From Campanula takesimana (taxonomy: Eukaryota; Streptophyta; Magnoliopsida; Asterales; Campanulaceae), in the NCBI GenBank assembly GCA_026119855.1, contig JAOWBW010001923.1, forward strand, positions 82,501 to 146,500: a DNA stretch of 64,000 nucleotides, read 5' to 3'. The notes below the pieces were generated by a model, which worked only from the letters and a program-made list of their open reading frames with translations, had not been told where the DNA came from and ran no database searches. Numbering within the stretch: the first letter of the stretch is position 1; each line of letters begins with the position of its first letter. Shown here in pieces: positions 10,201 through 20,666 of this stretch. The position numbers and the translations under genes were made by a program.

Positions 10201-11159
10201 CTTAACAAACCAAATCAAAGCAACTTCATAGTTGTTAAAATAAAATAACTGTGAACTGAGGAAACCATATCTTTTGAACAAAATTTATACTACAACTTTT
10301 TGAACAAAGTTAAACAATATATAAACATAAGTTAAACAAAATTTACAGTTGGTATACTCTCATTTCCCAAAAAAAAATAAATCAAATCGAATGTAAAGGA
10401 TTTCGCAACAGACAAGCCTGGGTGTTTATAGACGGCCAGAGATCCAGATATGGGGGAGGTGAGGCTTGAGGTGCCCGAAATTAGTTGCAGCAGGTGGAAA
10501 ATCACTAAAAAGTGGTAACCTGCGCTGGAGACGACGACGAAGGAGGGAGATGTGTCAACTTGGATTTGACGTGTCAAAGTACTGGCCTCCTATGAAGACG
10601 GCGACCATACTTTCCAGTCGACAAAGGTAGATCTGGTCGATTCAGAAATAAGGCCGGCAAAAGACTCAGGCGTTTGGTCGGATCTGGCCAGAGAGGGAAG
10701 GTTTATAAGGAAAGTGGTCGGATCTGATGTGTGACTAGCCGGAGGTTTAAATGGAGATGGGGGAGGTGGGGGAGGGGTGGGGCGGTCGGAGAGGTCGTCG
10801 GAGTAGGGGCGGAGGGGCCTCCGGAGGAAGTGGGATGGGGGTCACCAGAGGTGGGTATAGAGAGAGACCGTAGTGAGAGAAAGTAGAGAGAGACGGTTGT
10901 TTGTGTTGAATGAGAAGAGAGAGATGGTTGTTTGCGTGAAGAGAGAGAAAGTAGAGAGAGGCAGTCACGTGTTTGTGAAAGGGAGGGGGGCTAGGGTTTT
11001 ATTTATTGTAGGGTAGTTTCGGGATTTAATAACTCTGAGGGACTAGGTGGTAAAAGAAAATATTAGCTTGGACTAGATGGTAGATGGAAATATTGGGTTG
11101 GACTAAATGGTAGTTAGGCTTAGGATGAGGGACGCTATGGTAGTTTTCTCTTGGCTAAA

Positions 11160-11460
11160 ATAATAATTAGACATAGTTGTTACTAATAGTATTTTTCATT
11201 GTAAGAAGTTTTTAAATTGAACTCCGATAACTATTTTTTCTCACTATTTTTTTTTTTTTTTTTTTTTTTTATCAAAGTTCATTCAAATTATACTTGATTA
11301 AATATTATGAAAGTAAGACTACTTTTACGGAACAACAACATAAAAGTATCAAAATTTAATTAAAGAAATCTTAGATATCAATCATATTAAGTGAGTGACT
11401 GTGTCGACTACAAAAATAATTTTTAGACATAATTTGTACTTTAATATTATAAATGATAGT
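11160..11460. other. AT-rich spacer, nothing recognised
   Basis: This unassigned AT-rich sequence has a T run at 11249-11270. It is the right flank of the MULE and presumably the old host or 3'-flanking sequence of the LTR at 8280-9096. I see no gene, terminal repeat or tandem structure. Confidence 0.4.
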
Positions 11461-13330
11461 AGGGTTAATTGCAATTTAAACCCTGAAGTATGCTACCACC
11501 CTTCCAATCGAGCCCTGACTGTCTTTTTTCATCATATCAGACCTTGGGGTAATTCATTTTCGCCAGTTAGGGTCTTTTTAATAGAATTCGTTAAAAACTC
11601 AGTTAAAAAGCATGTGCCAAGCACGTGACTAACTGAATTGGGTTGTTTGAAATTGATGTTTCTTTTAAAGGGCTTAGTGAAAATTCCAAACTTAAAAGGG
11701 CTGAAAATTAAAATAATTATTAAAATAGTAAATAAAAGGGTTTTTAAAGTTATTTTCAAAATATTAATAAAAAATAAAATTAAATAAGAATTTTATTTTA
11801 TAAAAAATTACATTTACCAAAAAAAAAAAAAAAACACATCCAATAAATATTCAAAATTTTATAATTTATAATAGAAAAAATATTAAGACATTAATATATT
11901 TACTTTTTCTTCACCCACATAATTTAATATTTTTTATTCAATCCTTATTATTTATCATATTAACAATATCAAAATTAATAAAAATAGAATATTTTTGACA
12001 AAACTATATTAAATTATTAAATAGGAAATCAAGCATTACTAGTAGTATTTTTTTTATAAATTAGCTCAACCAAACAAAAAAAGAAAAAAAAACAAAGGAA
12101 GAAGAAAAAGAAAATATTCAACTACTTCCCCAGTTTCCTCCCCCACCCCATATACATCACCCCATGTTCATCCCCCTCAAACAAAAAAATGGAATCACCG
12201 GTAGCAATGGACGCGTCTCTGCTTCTCCTTTCTCCGACGGAGATGAAGGGAGTTTGCCCGATTTGATGCGTTTGGCCGGAGAAGAAGCTCTAACTGGTGT
12301 TGATTTCAGCGGAGAAGGATCTAGAGAGAGAGAGAGAGAGAGATCTGGAGAGAGAGAGGCGGATCTGGAGCATTTTGGATGAGGTTTCCGAACAGATCTG
12401 AGGGAAACATTTTTGCCGGAGACGAAGCTTTGTCAGAGAAGACGTGGAGCCGCCGGCGATGGCGACGGGGCACTTGGGGTTCCAGAGAAAGGAGAAGTAG
12501 AGAGGCGTTGCCGGCGACACCGACGGGGCATATGGGGTGCCGGAGAAAGGAGAAGCTGAGAGGAGTTGATCTCCATTGCTACTGGTAATGCCAATTTTTT
12601 TTTGTTTGAGGAGGATGAACATGGGGTGATGATGTATATGGGGTGGGGAGGAAACTGGGGAAGAATGGTTGACTATTTTCTTTTCTTTTTCGTCTTCCTT
12701 TTTTTTTTTTTGGTTGAACTAATTTATAAAAAAAAATAATAAAGAAACTACTAGTAATGCTTGATTTCCTATTCAATCATTTATTTTTGTCAAAAATATT
12801 CTATTTTTTTATTTTGATATTGCTAATATGATTAATAATAAGGATTGAATAAAAAACATTAAATTATGCGGTTGAAGAAAAAGTAAATATATTAATGTCT
12901 TAATTTTTTTTCTATTATAAATTATAAAATGTTGCATATTTATTGGATGAAGATTTTTTTGTAAATGTAAAATTTGTTTTATTTTGTTTATAAAATAAAA
13001 TTCTTAATTAATTTTCCTTTTTATTATTATTTTGAAAATAACTTAAAAAACCCTTTTATTTACTATTTTATTAATTATTTTTATTTTCAGCCCTATTAAG
13101 TTTTGAATTTTCATTAAGCCCCTTAAAAGAAACATCAACTTCAAACAACCCAATTCAGTTAGTCACATGCACGGCACATGCCTTTTAACTGAGTTTTTAA
13201 CGAATTCTGTCAAAAAGGCCTTAACTGGCGAAAATGAATTACCCCAAGGTCTGATCTGATGAAAGAAGACAGTCAGTGCTCGATTGGAAGGGTGGTAACA
13301 TTCTTCAGGGTCTAAATTGCAATTAACCCT
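11461..13330. mobile_element. Foldback-type element with ~750-bp terminal inverted repeats
   Basis: The left end AGGGTTAATTGCAATTTAAA is matched by the complement of the right end. Similarity runs inward to about 12205 on the left and 12570 on the right, including the CACCCCATGTTCATCC segment. A centre of about 370 bp is unique, GC-rich and has a (GA)n run (12317-12345). Open frames in the centre are low-complexity and I do not call genes. I find no convincing flanking duplication: the right flank is a copia LTR truncated exactly here, and the left flank is unrelated. Long TIRs without a transposase fit a foldback or MULE-derived MITE, but the superfamily is unproven. Confidence 0.8.
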
Positions 13331-14715
13331 ATTATTTATTGTTACATGTTTTATTATAATAATCTTTGTCCCTAGTACTTATGAAGAACTAGTATAAGTT
13401 TAATTGGATGATAATATGATGATCATGTGTATGTGATACAAGTTAAACTTATGGGTATGTGTTGGGGAACACATACTGGACATGACCCAACTATGAGGTT
13501 TATGTCATGGTCAAAATGTCATAATTAAACCTCTAAATTGTTATATCATTAGAATCCCAAGACCTGAGATTATTACGATCTTCCACATAATGGAGATCAT
13601 GTTTGACATATTCAAACGTTACTCTTAACCAAGTAATTATAAAGGATATGATTGGCATGATCGAAGCTATGGAGGGAAGTGTAATAAGTCAAGATGGAAT
13701 TTGTCCCTCTTCATGAGAGATGTCAAGCTTAGGCCCTTCGATGAATAGTGTTGATGAAATGCATGGCGGTGCTCAAATGAATTGATATGATCAATGTCAT
13801 TTGTATTATCAAACTATTTGGAATCGAGAAAAGTATTGAGCATTGTAAGTTGACCATTGACCATGGCTTACGCTCAATAACATCGTGGACAAAAGGATTG
13901 TGATATGTTCTATGAAGGATAAACGAACTTTGATAAAGTTATATCATTTGGGTAATCATGATGGCCTGATAGGGTCCGCTCATGATTTATGAGGACAAAA
14001 TGTGTTTGGACTCATTGCCAACTTGATATAATCCTATGGGGTCACACACAATGGAACGAATTGTTAAAAAGGGCAAAAGGCTGTTATTTTGGTCTGGCAC
14101 GACCGTACCAGATAAAAGCATGACCGTGCCAAATGGCATGGCCGTGCCGATTATAAAGCATGACCGTGTCAATATTCATCAGCCGGGGAAGCCAGGTGCG
14201 GATCGATTGGCACGACCCTGCCAATGTTGTCTGGGCCAATTTCTTGCCTCTTAATTAAGTGACGGGATTTAGGTTTCCTAGGTCCTTAAGGGTTAAGGAC
14301 TAGGACCTATATAAACATCTTTTTACCAGCCATTAAGCATATGAAACCTAGTTGTTTGGAGAAACAATATTCTTGATCAAGATTGAGAATCAAAGATCAA
14401 GAACCCTAAAATTCATATAGCCCTTTTGGATCTAGCAGTCCAGATCAAGAAGGATTTCTTGATATTTGTTCAGGTGTGGATATCCATAGAGGGTGATTTC
14501 TTAATCATCTTCTAGTTTGTGTTCCTGCGGATCAAGACTTGAAGAAAAGCTTGGAGAAGATCAAATCTTTAAGAACGAAGTTTTCAAGATCCGGAAAATT
14601 TTAAAGCTCCATCACTGTTAGTATTCTAAATTCACCTCCGTATTAATTTAATCATCTTAAATGGATCTAGGCTTTTGGGTTTATTCCGCTGCGCATGATT
14701 GTGCAAAACCTAACA
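13331..14715 (+). mobile_element. Copia LTR, 5'-truncated, plus orientation
   Basis: This is a sister of the LTR at 5439-7893. It is recognisable from about 13331 to the end AACCTAACA at 14715. Its first ~100 bp (TGTTGGTGTATATG...) are missing, cut at the foldback element. It lacks the CACTA insertion and so provides the empty site. The TATA box is near 14309-14316. Five boxes of the GGCACGACCGTGCC type lie at 14095-14223. No PBS follows, so this is a 3' LTR or solo LTR remnant. Confidence 0.8.
14095..14223 (+). promoter_or_regulatory. Five-box GGCACGACCGTGCC array
   Basis: Boxes are centred near 14102.5, 14123.5, 14141.5, 14163.5 and 14215.5. The gaps are 21, 18, 22 and 52 bp. This is the same plan as in the sister LTR at 5930-6081, but the last box is missing. 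It ends about 85 bp upstream of the TATA box. Confidence 0.7.
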
Positions 14716-14811
14716 CCACCCACAATTCAACTCAACCAAAAAAGAGAGAATTGTTTTTAGAGTTATTACAGACCAATCTTAAAAATATCAATTGTTTCTT
14801 TCAAATCATTC

Positions 14812-16765
14812 TCCTAATCTTCCTCCCCTTTTTGACCAAAATGTGTAGTCATTAAGAGTTGTAGTTGATCCCTAATCTTCTTCAGTTCTTCAGTATGAGC
14901 TATAAAATCTATATCCTGTGCTTGAAGAGAGATAGTTTGTGCTTCTGAAGCTTGAATGGTAGAGTCAAGTATAGCCAGGGAAGAAGGAAAGGATGCATCA
15001 GAAGGGAGGTAAGATGTGGGCACATCTCGGGGAGGAGTAGGAGGATCATCAGGGTATTTATTACTTAAAAGGAAGATCAACAAACCTATGGTTGGTATCA
15101 AGAAGGGATTGTAGTTTCTAAAAGCTCTTGGAGATTTTAACCATAGTATCTCTTTTCTCAAGCTCTACCCCCATTGGCCACTAGAATCTGGGTTATAAGA
15201 GACGGATAAGGGAGAGACCATTTCTTAGAGGGAGACTCAAAGAATTTTGCAATCTTTTTAAAGATAAATTCTCCCAAATTAATAGCTCTATTTGACCCAA
15301 TCTTGAACAAGAACTCAGCTTGCTCCTTAGTAACAGTAGTTTTGTTGTTGGAAGGACACCAATTTATAGTAAGGATTTGATAAAAGAAACAGTAGAAGGA
15401 GGACAAATTTCCATTCCCAAGATCCTTAGGCTTTACAGGCCACTCACTCAAATTCCCATGGTATAGGGTGGTAACTATCTCAGATAGGGTGACCTCAAAG
15501 TCCTCTTCCTCAACATGTTCTAGACCTAGAATGGAGTTTATGACAAAGGGAGTGAAGGGAATCCATTATTTCCTAACAAAAACTAGACCTTATTGAGAGG
15601 ACATGGGATTGTTAAGATTGCATAAAATTCAATATCAATTTGGTATAGAAAAAACAGGGATAGTTAACAGTCTGCAACCAACCACTATCCTCAAGAAACC
15701 TAATCAACCTAAGCTCTCTAAACAGATTTCTGTCCATCTTTTGCTCAAAGATTAATTTTTTAGCCTTGATAAGAGAATATCTATCAGAAGCAATTGTTGT
15801 AAGGAATTTTGGAGAGAGTGGTTTTGAGACAAGAATGGATTCAGAAGAAGGGATAGAGATACCTTTCCTTTTAGATGCGCGGGTAGATGTGCCCACATCT
15901 TGGGTCACATCTTCAAGGCAGGGAGCTTTTGCAGTTTCAATCTCTAGCTCCTTCTCAGTGTTCTCAACTTCTTTAGGTAAAATATCTTTCTCTACAAGTT
16001 GTTCATCCTCTTTGTCCTCAGCTTCTTGGGAAATTTCATTAGGACCAAGCTTGAATGGCTCATCTTCATTGCTGTCATTATCATCGGAGGAGTCGCTTTT
16101 AGCATCACTGTTGACCTCCTTTCTTTACTTTCTTTAATAACATCATCCCATCTTTCTTCTTCTCTTCGTTCTTCTTCATTAGCACTATTTGTTACAGCAT
16201 CCTCTTTCCATATTTGTACCCCCTTTTTGTTGCCTTAACTTCAGTTAAAATTTTAGCTAGGGTTTTAGAGGGAGACCCTTTTTCTTCCACAGTTTGCTTC
16301 CTTTTTCTAGTTGAAACCCTAGGTTTAAGGGGAAATTGGGAGGCATACATCTTCTTCATCTTCCTCATCACCATTGCCCAAAGAAATAGCAGTAGTGGGT
16401 TTACCTCCAGGGAGCTTCATGGATTTCTCCAATTGTTCAACAGTTAGTTTTCTTTGTCGGAGCCCATATCTTCTATTTTGGGCATAGGGAATGTGCTTTT
16501 TCCTTGGAATATATGAGGTAGTAGAGGGTTTTCTCTACCTTTATCTAAAGGGAGATATAGAGGGAGTTTCAATTTGGGAGGATTTTGTCATGTTTGGATG
16601 TTCTTGAAAGGGAATAGCGACAGATTCCCCTTTAGGACGGAAGGCTATGGGCAATGGTGGAGGATTTTGAAACACTTGTTGATAGGGGCGGTTAGGTTGA
16701 GAGGATGAAGATGACAATATGCTCGAAGATGAGCTGGCTTTCATTGTTCTGCAAAAAAGAGTTAG
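14812..16765 (-). pseudogene. Plant-transposon-type protein (PF20167-like), broken
   Basis: The minus strand carries fragments of one long protein in changing frames. It has a Ser-rich N-terminus (MKASSSSSILSSSSSQPNRP, from about 16755), a basic patch (16192-16374), an acidic stretch (about 15930-16110) and then a conserved block. That block includes LFRELRLIRFLEDSGWLQ (15690-15740), WPVKPKDLG (15420-15445) and the family-like VTKEQAEFLFKIGSNRAINLG...SLPYPSLITQILVANGG (15160-15345). From memory, the layout and the 'LxFPSLITxLxxxxG' ending match the putative plant transposon protein domain found in uncharacterised retroelement-linked proteins. Its function is unknown. Several stops and frameshifts make it a pseudogene. 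The solo LTR at 16932 sits just upstream. Confidence 0.55.
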
Positions 16766-17088
16766 TGATAGAAAGAGAAGGAGGAGCACTTAAGTGTTCA
16801 ACTCAATTTGACAAGTTTCTTTAACGTTTGGCAGCAGGCTAATGATGAGGGAATAAATAGGGATATTTCCTTACCTTTTGGATAACCACAAAATTAAGGA
16901 TTAATACGAATACAAAATTTAAAATACCTTCTGTAAATACCCCAATCTGAATTAAAACCAACTAAGAGGTATTCTTGGTACTATTTAAGGATAAACTTGA
17001 TAGAATAGGACCTCACTAGGATAAACCATAAACCTTAGGACTATTCTGGTATAAAAAAGTAAAAAGTTCCAGATTTCGCCCCTAGGAG

Positions 17089-17137
17089 CCGTACGGATGG
17101 TTTGGCCTCGAAGAGCCACCAGCCGTACGGATGGTTT
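17089..17137 (+). promoter_or_regulatory. Two CCGTACGGATGGTTT boxes upstream of TATA
   Basis: Two identical 15-bp boxes are 34 bp apart, 17-65 bp before the TATA box of the solo LTR. The core CCGTACGG is palindromic and contains GTAC. The full inverted form recurs at 18039-18058. Confidence 0.65.
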
Positions 17138-18038
17138 AGGACCTCCAGGTCCCTATAAATTAAAGCCCTTACTGATCATTTCAGCGGGGGAGAAAACATT
17201 TCAGATAAAGAAAATCTGTTAGAGTCATAGCAGAAACATCACCATACTTGAGTGAAAGAGAGGAAGATAGGCTAGAACCCAAAATTGGTGAGGCCTCCTT
17301 CTCTCCATCTCCTCTTCATCTCACACCTCTTCTACTTATCTGTATTATTGATTATTTCATTCCAAGTCTTTACATTTTATGTAACCTTATGAATTGGAAC
17401 CAAGTCATGAGGTGATTCCATGATGCCCTCATGTTTTATGCATGATTAAGGGTTGAAATCAAAGGATGATCATGACTTGTTAAATTTTTGTCATTTACAT
17501 TTATGTCTTTACTTTTGGCTTGGTGATCCATTGCACATATGGAGAGAGCCTTGTACATCTATCTTGTTTGTTCATCTTACATTTGTTTATGCTTGGCCAT
17601 GATAATCATGTTTGGATGATAATGTCTCAATCTTTATCATCCAAACTTTGATTTAGACCTAATAATGTCCCCTTTAAATGGTAAAGACTCAATCTTTATT
17701 CATCAAAAGGGTTGATTTTGTAGTCCTAAAGGTTTATCTTGGATGAATCATCCATTTGAATGTTAAAGTCTCAATCTTTAACCATCCAAATGGTTGTCTT
17801 GGCTCAAAGCCATGTTCATCACCTTTTGCATTTCTTTCTCCAATGATTGCCTTGATCATACCCAAATCCTTGGTTTTGGTGTCTAATCTAATGATCAAGA
17901 TCATAGGAATGTTGTTATGCATGTTCATGTACAACACAATAAACTGCAAAGTCACACTTCTGTCCAGTTTCAGCAGAATGCTCTGTTTCTGCCTGAAACT
18001 GGACTGTTTCTGATAAATCTGCAAAATCCCCACAGCCC

Positions 18039-18058
18039 AACCATCCGTACGGATGGTT
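18039..18058. promoter_or_regulatory. Perfect 20-bp palindrome AACCATCCGTACGGATGGTT
   Basis: The sequence equals its own reverse complement over 20 bp. It is built from two inverted copies of the promoter box of the same LTR. It lies in the R/U5 part and so would be in the transcript. Confidence 0.75.
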
Positions 18059-18260
18059 TGTCCATGGAATGTTTTCTCCTGTTTAAACCTTATTCTGTCA
18101 ATATCTTTAAAAATAAACCCCTTTCTGTTAACTTTTGAACTGTTTCTGTTAAAGTTAATTTAACGTGGCGACTCCGTTTTCTTTGTAAAATAAAGTTCCG
18201 TGTTTGATTCTCGATGGAACGCCTTTCGCCATTTTTTTCCCGCGGGTATCTTACACCTTC

Positions 18261-18919
18261 CCAAAAAAATAGGAGATTTACTTGACAATCTTTATTTTCC
18301 CCACAACCGTTTGCTTTGAAATTCAAACACATGATAAGCTTTAGAATTTTTCTAGGAGGAGTTTATTATAAATAGGAAACAATAAGTTTAGATTTTATTG
18401 AATATTAGTAATGAATGAGCAAGGATATTTTAAGGACTAAGAAAAAATAAAAATAAAATAAAAAGATTTTTACACTCTTAAGGCAACTGATCTCGGTTTA
18501 GTATGTGGCATAGGATGATGGGATAGAGAAGGACACATCTTTGTCATTTGATGTCAATGAGTAGAACTCCAATCCTTACAGCCTAGAGAATGCTTTTTCA
18601 CCTGATCACCTCTTATTTAGTTGAGGGACTAAGTTTGATAAGGAGCTTTAACTTTTTGTCTGATGGATAGCCCTCTTTCCAGTGGTCATGTCAAGTTTTT
18701 AGACATCAAACTATTTTCTTGAATGCCCCTTGATCACAATGGACTAGCTTTCATACCATGGGGGAGCAGATAATTCTCATATTTTATAAGCACCCACTGA
18801 AAGATATCTCTTTTTGGTTGATTGTCATTTTATGACAAGGAGACACTCATAATCAAGGACAAAATGTGTTTGAAAGAGAGAGAAAACCCCACCAAGTGAC
18901 CACATTGAGATCAATCGTG

Positions 18920-18955
<36 letters not shown>

Positions 18956-19030
18956 CACTTTTTGTCAACTTGAGTACACTTTGACCAATAATTTAAATAA
19001 AAATAATTAATTTAATTATAATCTAAATGT
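18261..19030. other. AT-rich spacer with a (TA)n microsatellite
   Basis: No protein is recognisable. A (TA)n run of about 30 bp sits at 18923-18953. The first part is the pre-insertion continuation of the sequence left of the solo LTR. It may be the leader or promoter region of the minus-strand gene at 14.8-16.8 kb. Confidence 0.4.
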
Positions 19031-19718
19031 TTTGGCCAATTTTCGACAATTGGACAAATATAAAGAAGTATGGTACAATGGAATAAAGAACTTTGAGATT
19101 CAAGATATATGAACAAGGATTTAACGAGGAAAGCCCTTGAACAACTTGTTCGCCGGCATAAAACCTCTAATGATGGAGTTTTATTAAGCTTTTGTGGAGG
19201 TACAATGAATGATTCGAAAATACAGAGAGAACGATAGTATGAGACGTGAGTGTGTTGTGTGCGTTACATCATTTGTGTGAACTATTTATACTAAGATGAG
19301 AGATCGTAAACTAGGTAGTAGAGCCACAATTCTCGGGAAGTTTGTTTGGCCCTTATCTCTTTGCCGTTGCTTGAGACTTCGCGTTTTGACTGAGTCTTTA
19401 TACAAGACACGTTTGTTATGATCTGCACATTATCTCCTAAAAAATAGGATCATTAATACATTGGATTGACATGGTCTTCAATTGATCACATGGTTGATAT
19501 TGTGATCATAAAAAATAGGATCTGTTAACTGTGTTCAAGCCGTCTGCTCAAGTTATCACGTCAGGATGTTAAGTCGACATGTAAAGTCAACATGTCAACA
19601 TGTAGAGTCAAGATGTAAGATGTAACTTTAGGATGTCAACTCAGGATGTCAGGATGTAGACTCAAGTCGTTATTTCCAGGATGTAGATATAGTGCTGTGA
19701 GATTTTTCACCCCAAACA
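19031..19718 (-). mobile_element. Probable 3' LTR of a minus-strand retroelement (inner limit uncertain)
   Basis: On the minus strand a polypurine-like tract (TTTGGGGGCAAT, about 19720-19732) is followed by TGTTTGGGGTGAAAAATC, which fits an LTR start at 19718. A TATA box (TATAAATAG, 19274-19282) lies about 440 bp in. An array of ATGT words at 13-bp pitch fills 19563-19684. The LTR end near 19031 is a guess. Internal sequence would lie at higher coordinates, up to 20661, and resume at 29221 after the copia insertion. Confidence 0.5.
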
Positions 19719-20661
19719 ATTGCCCCCAAATTTTTTGAATTGAGTGAACATATAAATTCAAGAAATTTTCACAACAGTTGATGTAGGTGATAAAAGCTCC
19801 AAGATGTAATTGATCCTGCAAAAAAACAAAGAGAAAGACTAAGAATAGGATATTTTGGTGATTGTCTTAAAGACAATTTTTATTTGTTTGCAACATGTCT
19901 GTTTGGACATCTTAGGTTGCAATTTTGTTTGAACCATGTCTTGTGATAGCATGGTTAAAACTTATGAATGTTTCCCGTTTTAGGATCAGTGTGTTTGATC
20001 CTTTTTGGTATTTTGATAATAGATTGGTCGTACGGTTAGGATTCTAAGGGTAACATGTTGATGTTTACAACTTAGAATAATTTTGGAACAATTGAATAGT
20101 AGTAATGTAAGGAATGGTTGGTAACATGTTGATGTTACAAGTTGGGAATCATTATGAAAAGATGTTTATCTTTTAAACCCTGTGTTCGTTTGGTAACATG
20201 TAAAATGCTACAACCATTGATTTCAACTTGAGTTCATAATTTTAGCCAAGTGCAAGAAGGTAATCAATATGTTCATGACACATTAGCCCACCTACAACTT
20301 AACTAAAACATGAAAATCGTGCGCACGGGAGAAGGTGTAGAAACCTTAAACACATAAGAAAGGTGTAAAACCTTTAAACATTTGAAAGGTGTAAAACCTT
20401 TAAACCTTTAAAGGTGTAAAACCTTTAAACCTTTGAAAGGTGTAAAACCTTATACCTTGGATGGATTTGTACTTTGATTTTTCCTGTTGGACATGAATTC
20501 TAACTCATGTGAATATCTTCGAATACTTGGATCAGCATGTAACATCTCTGATCAACATGTAACATCTGGAAAACTTGGATCAACATGTAAACATCTTGCC
20601 CTGAATAGAGACTTTGAGTTTCCTCGCAAAGCAGAAACATGTTAGGGTTGGGTGTTAGCTT
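19719..20661 (-). other. 3' untranslated region of the same minus-strand element, with tandem repeats
   Basis: There is no gene. The region has ACATGT-containing repeats (for example GATCAACATGTAACATCT at about 20531-20590) and four 26-bp repeats of AAAGGTGTAAAACCTTT type at 20355-20455. It ends at the GGCTA target duplication of the copia element. Confidence 0.45.
20355..20455. repeat. Four 26-bp tandem repeats, each a hairpin
   Basis: GAAAGGTGTAAAACCTTTAA repeats with steps of 26, 25 and 26 bp. Each unit pairs AAAGGT with ACCTTT around a 4-base loop. Confidence 0.7.
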
Positions 20662-20666
20662 GGCTA

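Larger units (their letters stand above)
9121..11150. mobile_element. Non-autonomous Mutator-like element (MULE), 2.0 kb
   Basis: The terminal inverted repeats read GGGGAAACTACCAT at the left and GAGAAAACTACCAT as the complement of the right end. They continue for about 30 bp (CCCTCATCCTAA shared). A perfect 9-bp duplication TTGGCTAAA flanks the element (9112-9120, 11151-11159), the Mutator hallmark. There is no transposase. Inside are a CCGGCGACCA-rich block (9300-9550), two tandem-repeat blocks (9535-10200) and a GC-rich block (10570-10990) with (GA)-rich runs. The internal blocks resemble acquired sequence, as in Pack-MULEs, but I do not recognise a parent gene. Confidence 0.9.
16932..18255 (+). 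mobile_element. Solo LTR, Tat/Ogre-like Ty3-gypsy
   Basis: It starts TGTAAATACCCC and ends TATCTTACA, flanked by a perfect 5-bp duplication CCTTC (16927-16931, 18256-18260). The start resembles TGTAGACACCCC of the LTR at 61672. TATA box TATAAAT is at 17154-17160. Two CCGTACGGATGGTTT boxes lie just upstream (17089-17103, 17123-17137). U5 holds a perfect 20-bp palindrome (18039-18058) and a PBS-like TGGCGACTCCG (18166-18176). No internal region is present, so it arose by LTR-LTR recombination. It is inserted just upstream of the broken plant-transposon-type gene. Confidence 0.9.

Noticed and set aside
12164..12776. Genes in the centre of the foldback element
   Set aside because: Open frames on both strands come from GA-rich, low-complexity DNA and mirror each other through the inverted repeats.
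15766..16447. Plus-strand Ser-rich proteins
   Set aside because: They are the reverse of acidic and basic stretches of the minus-strand transposon protein.
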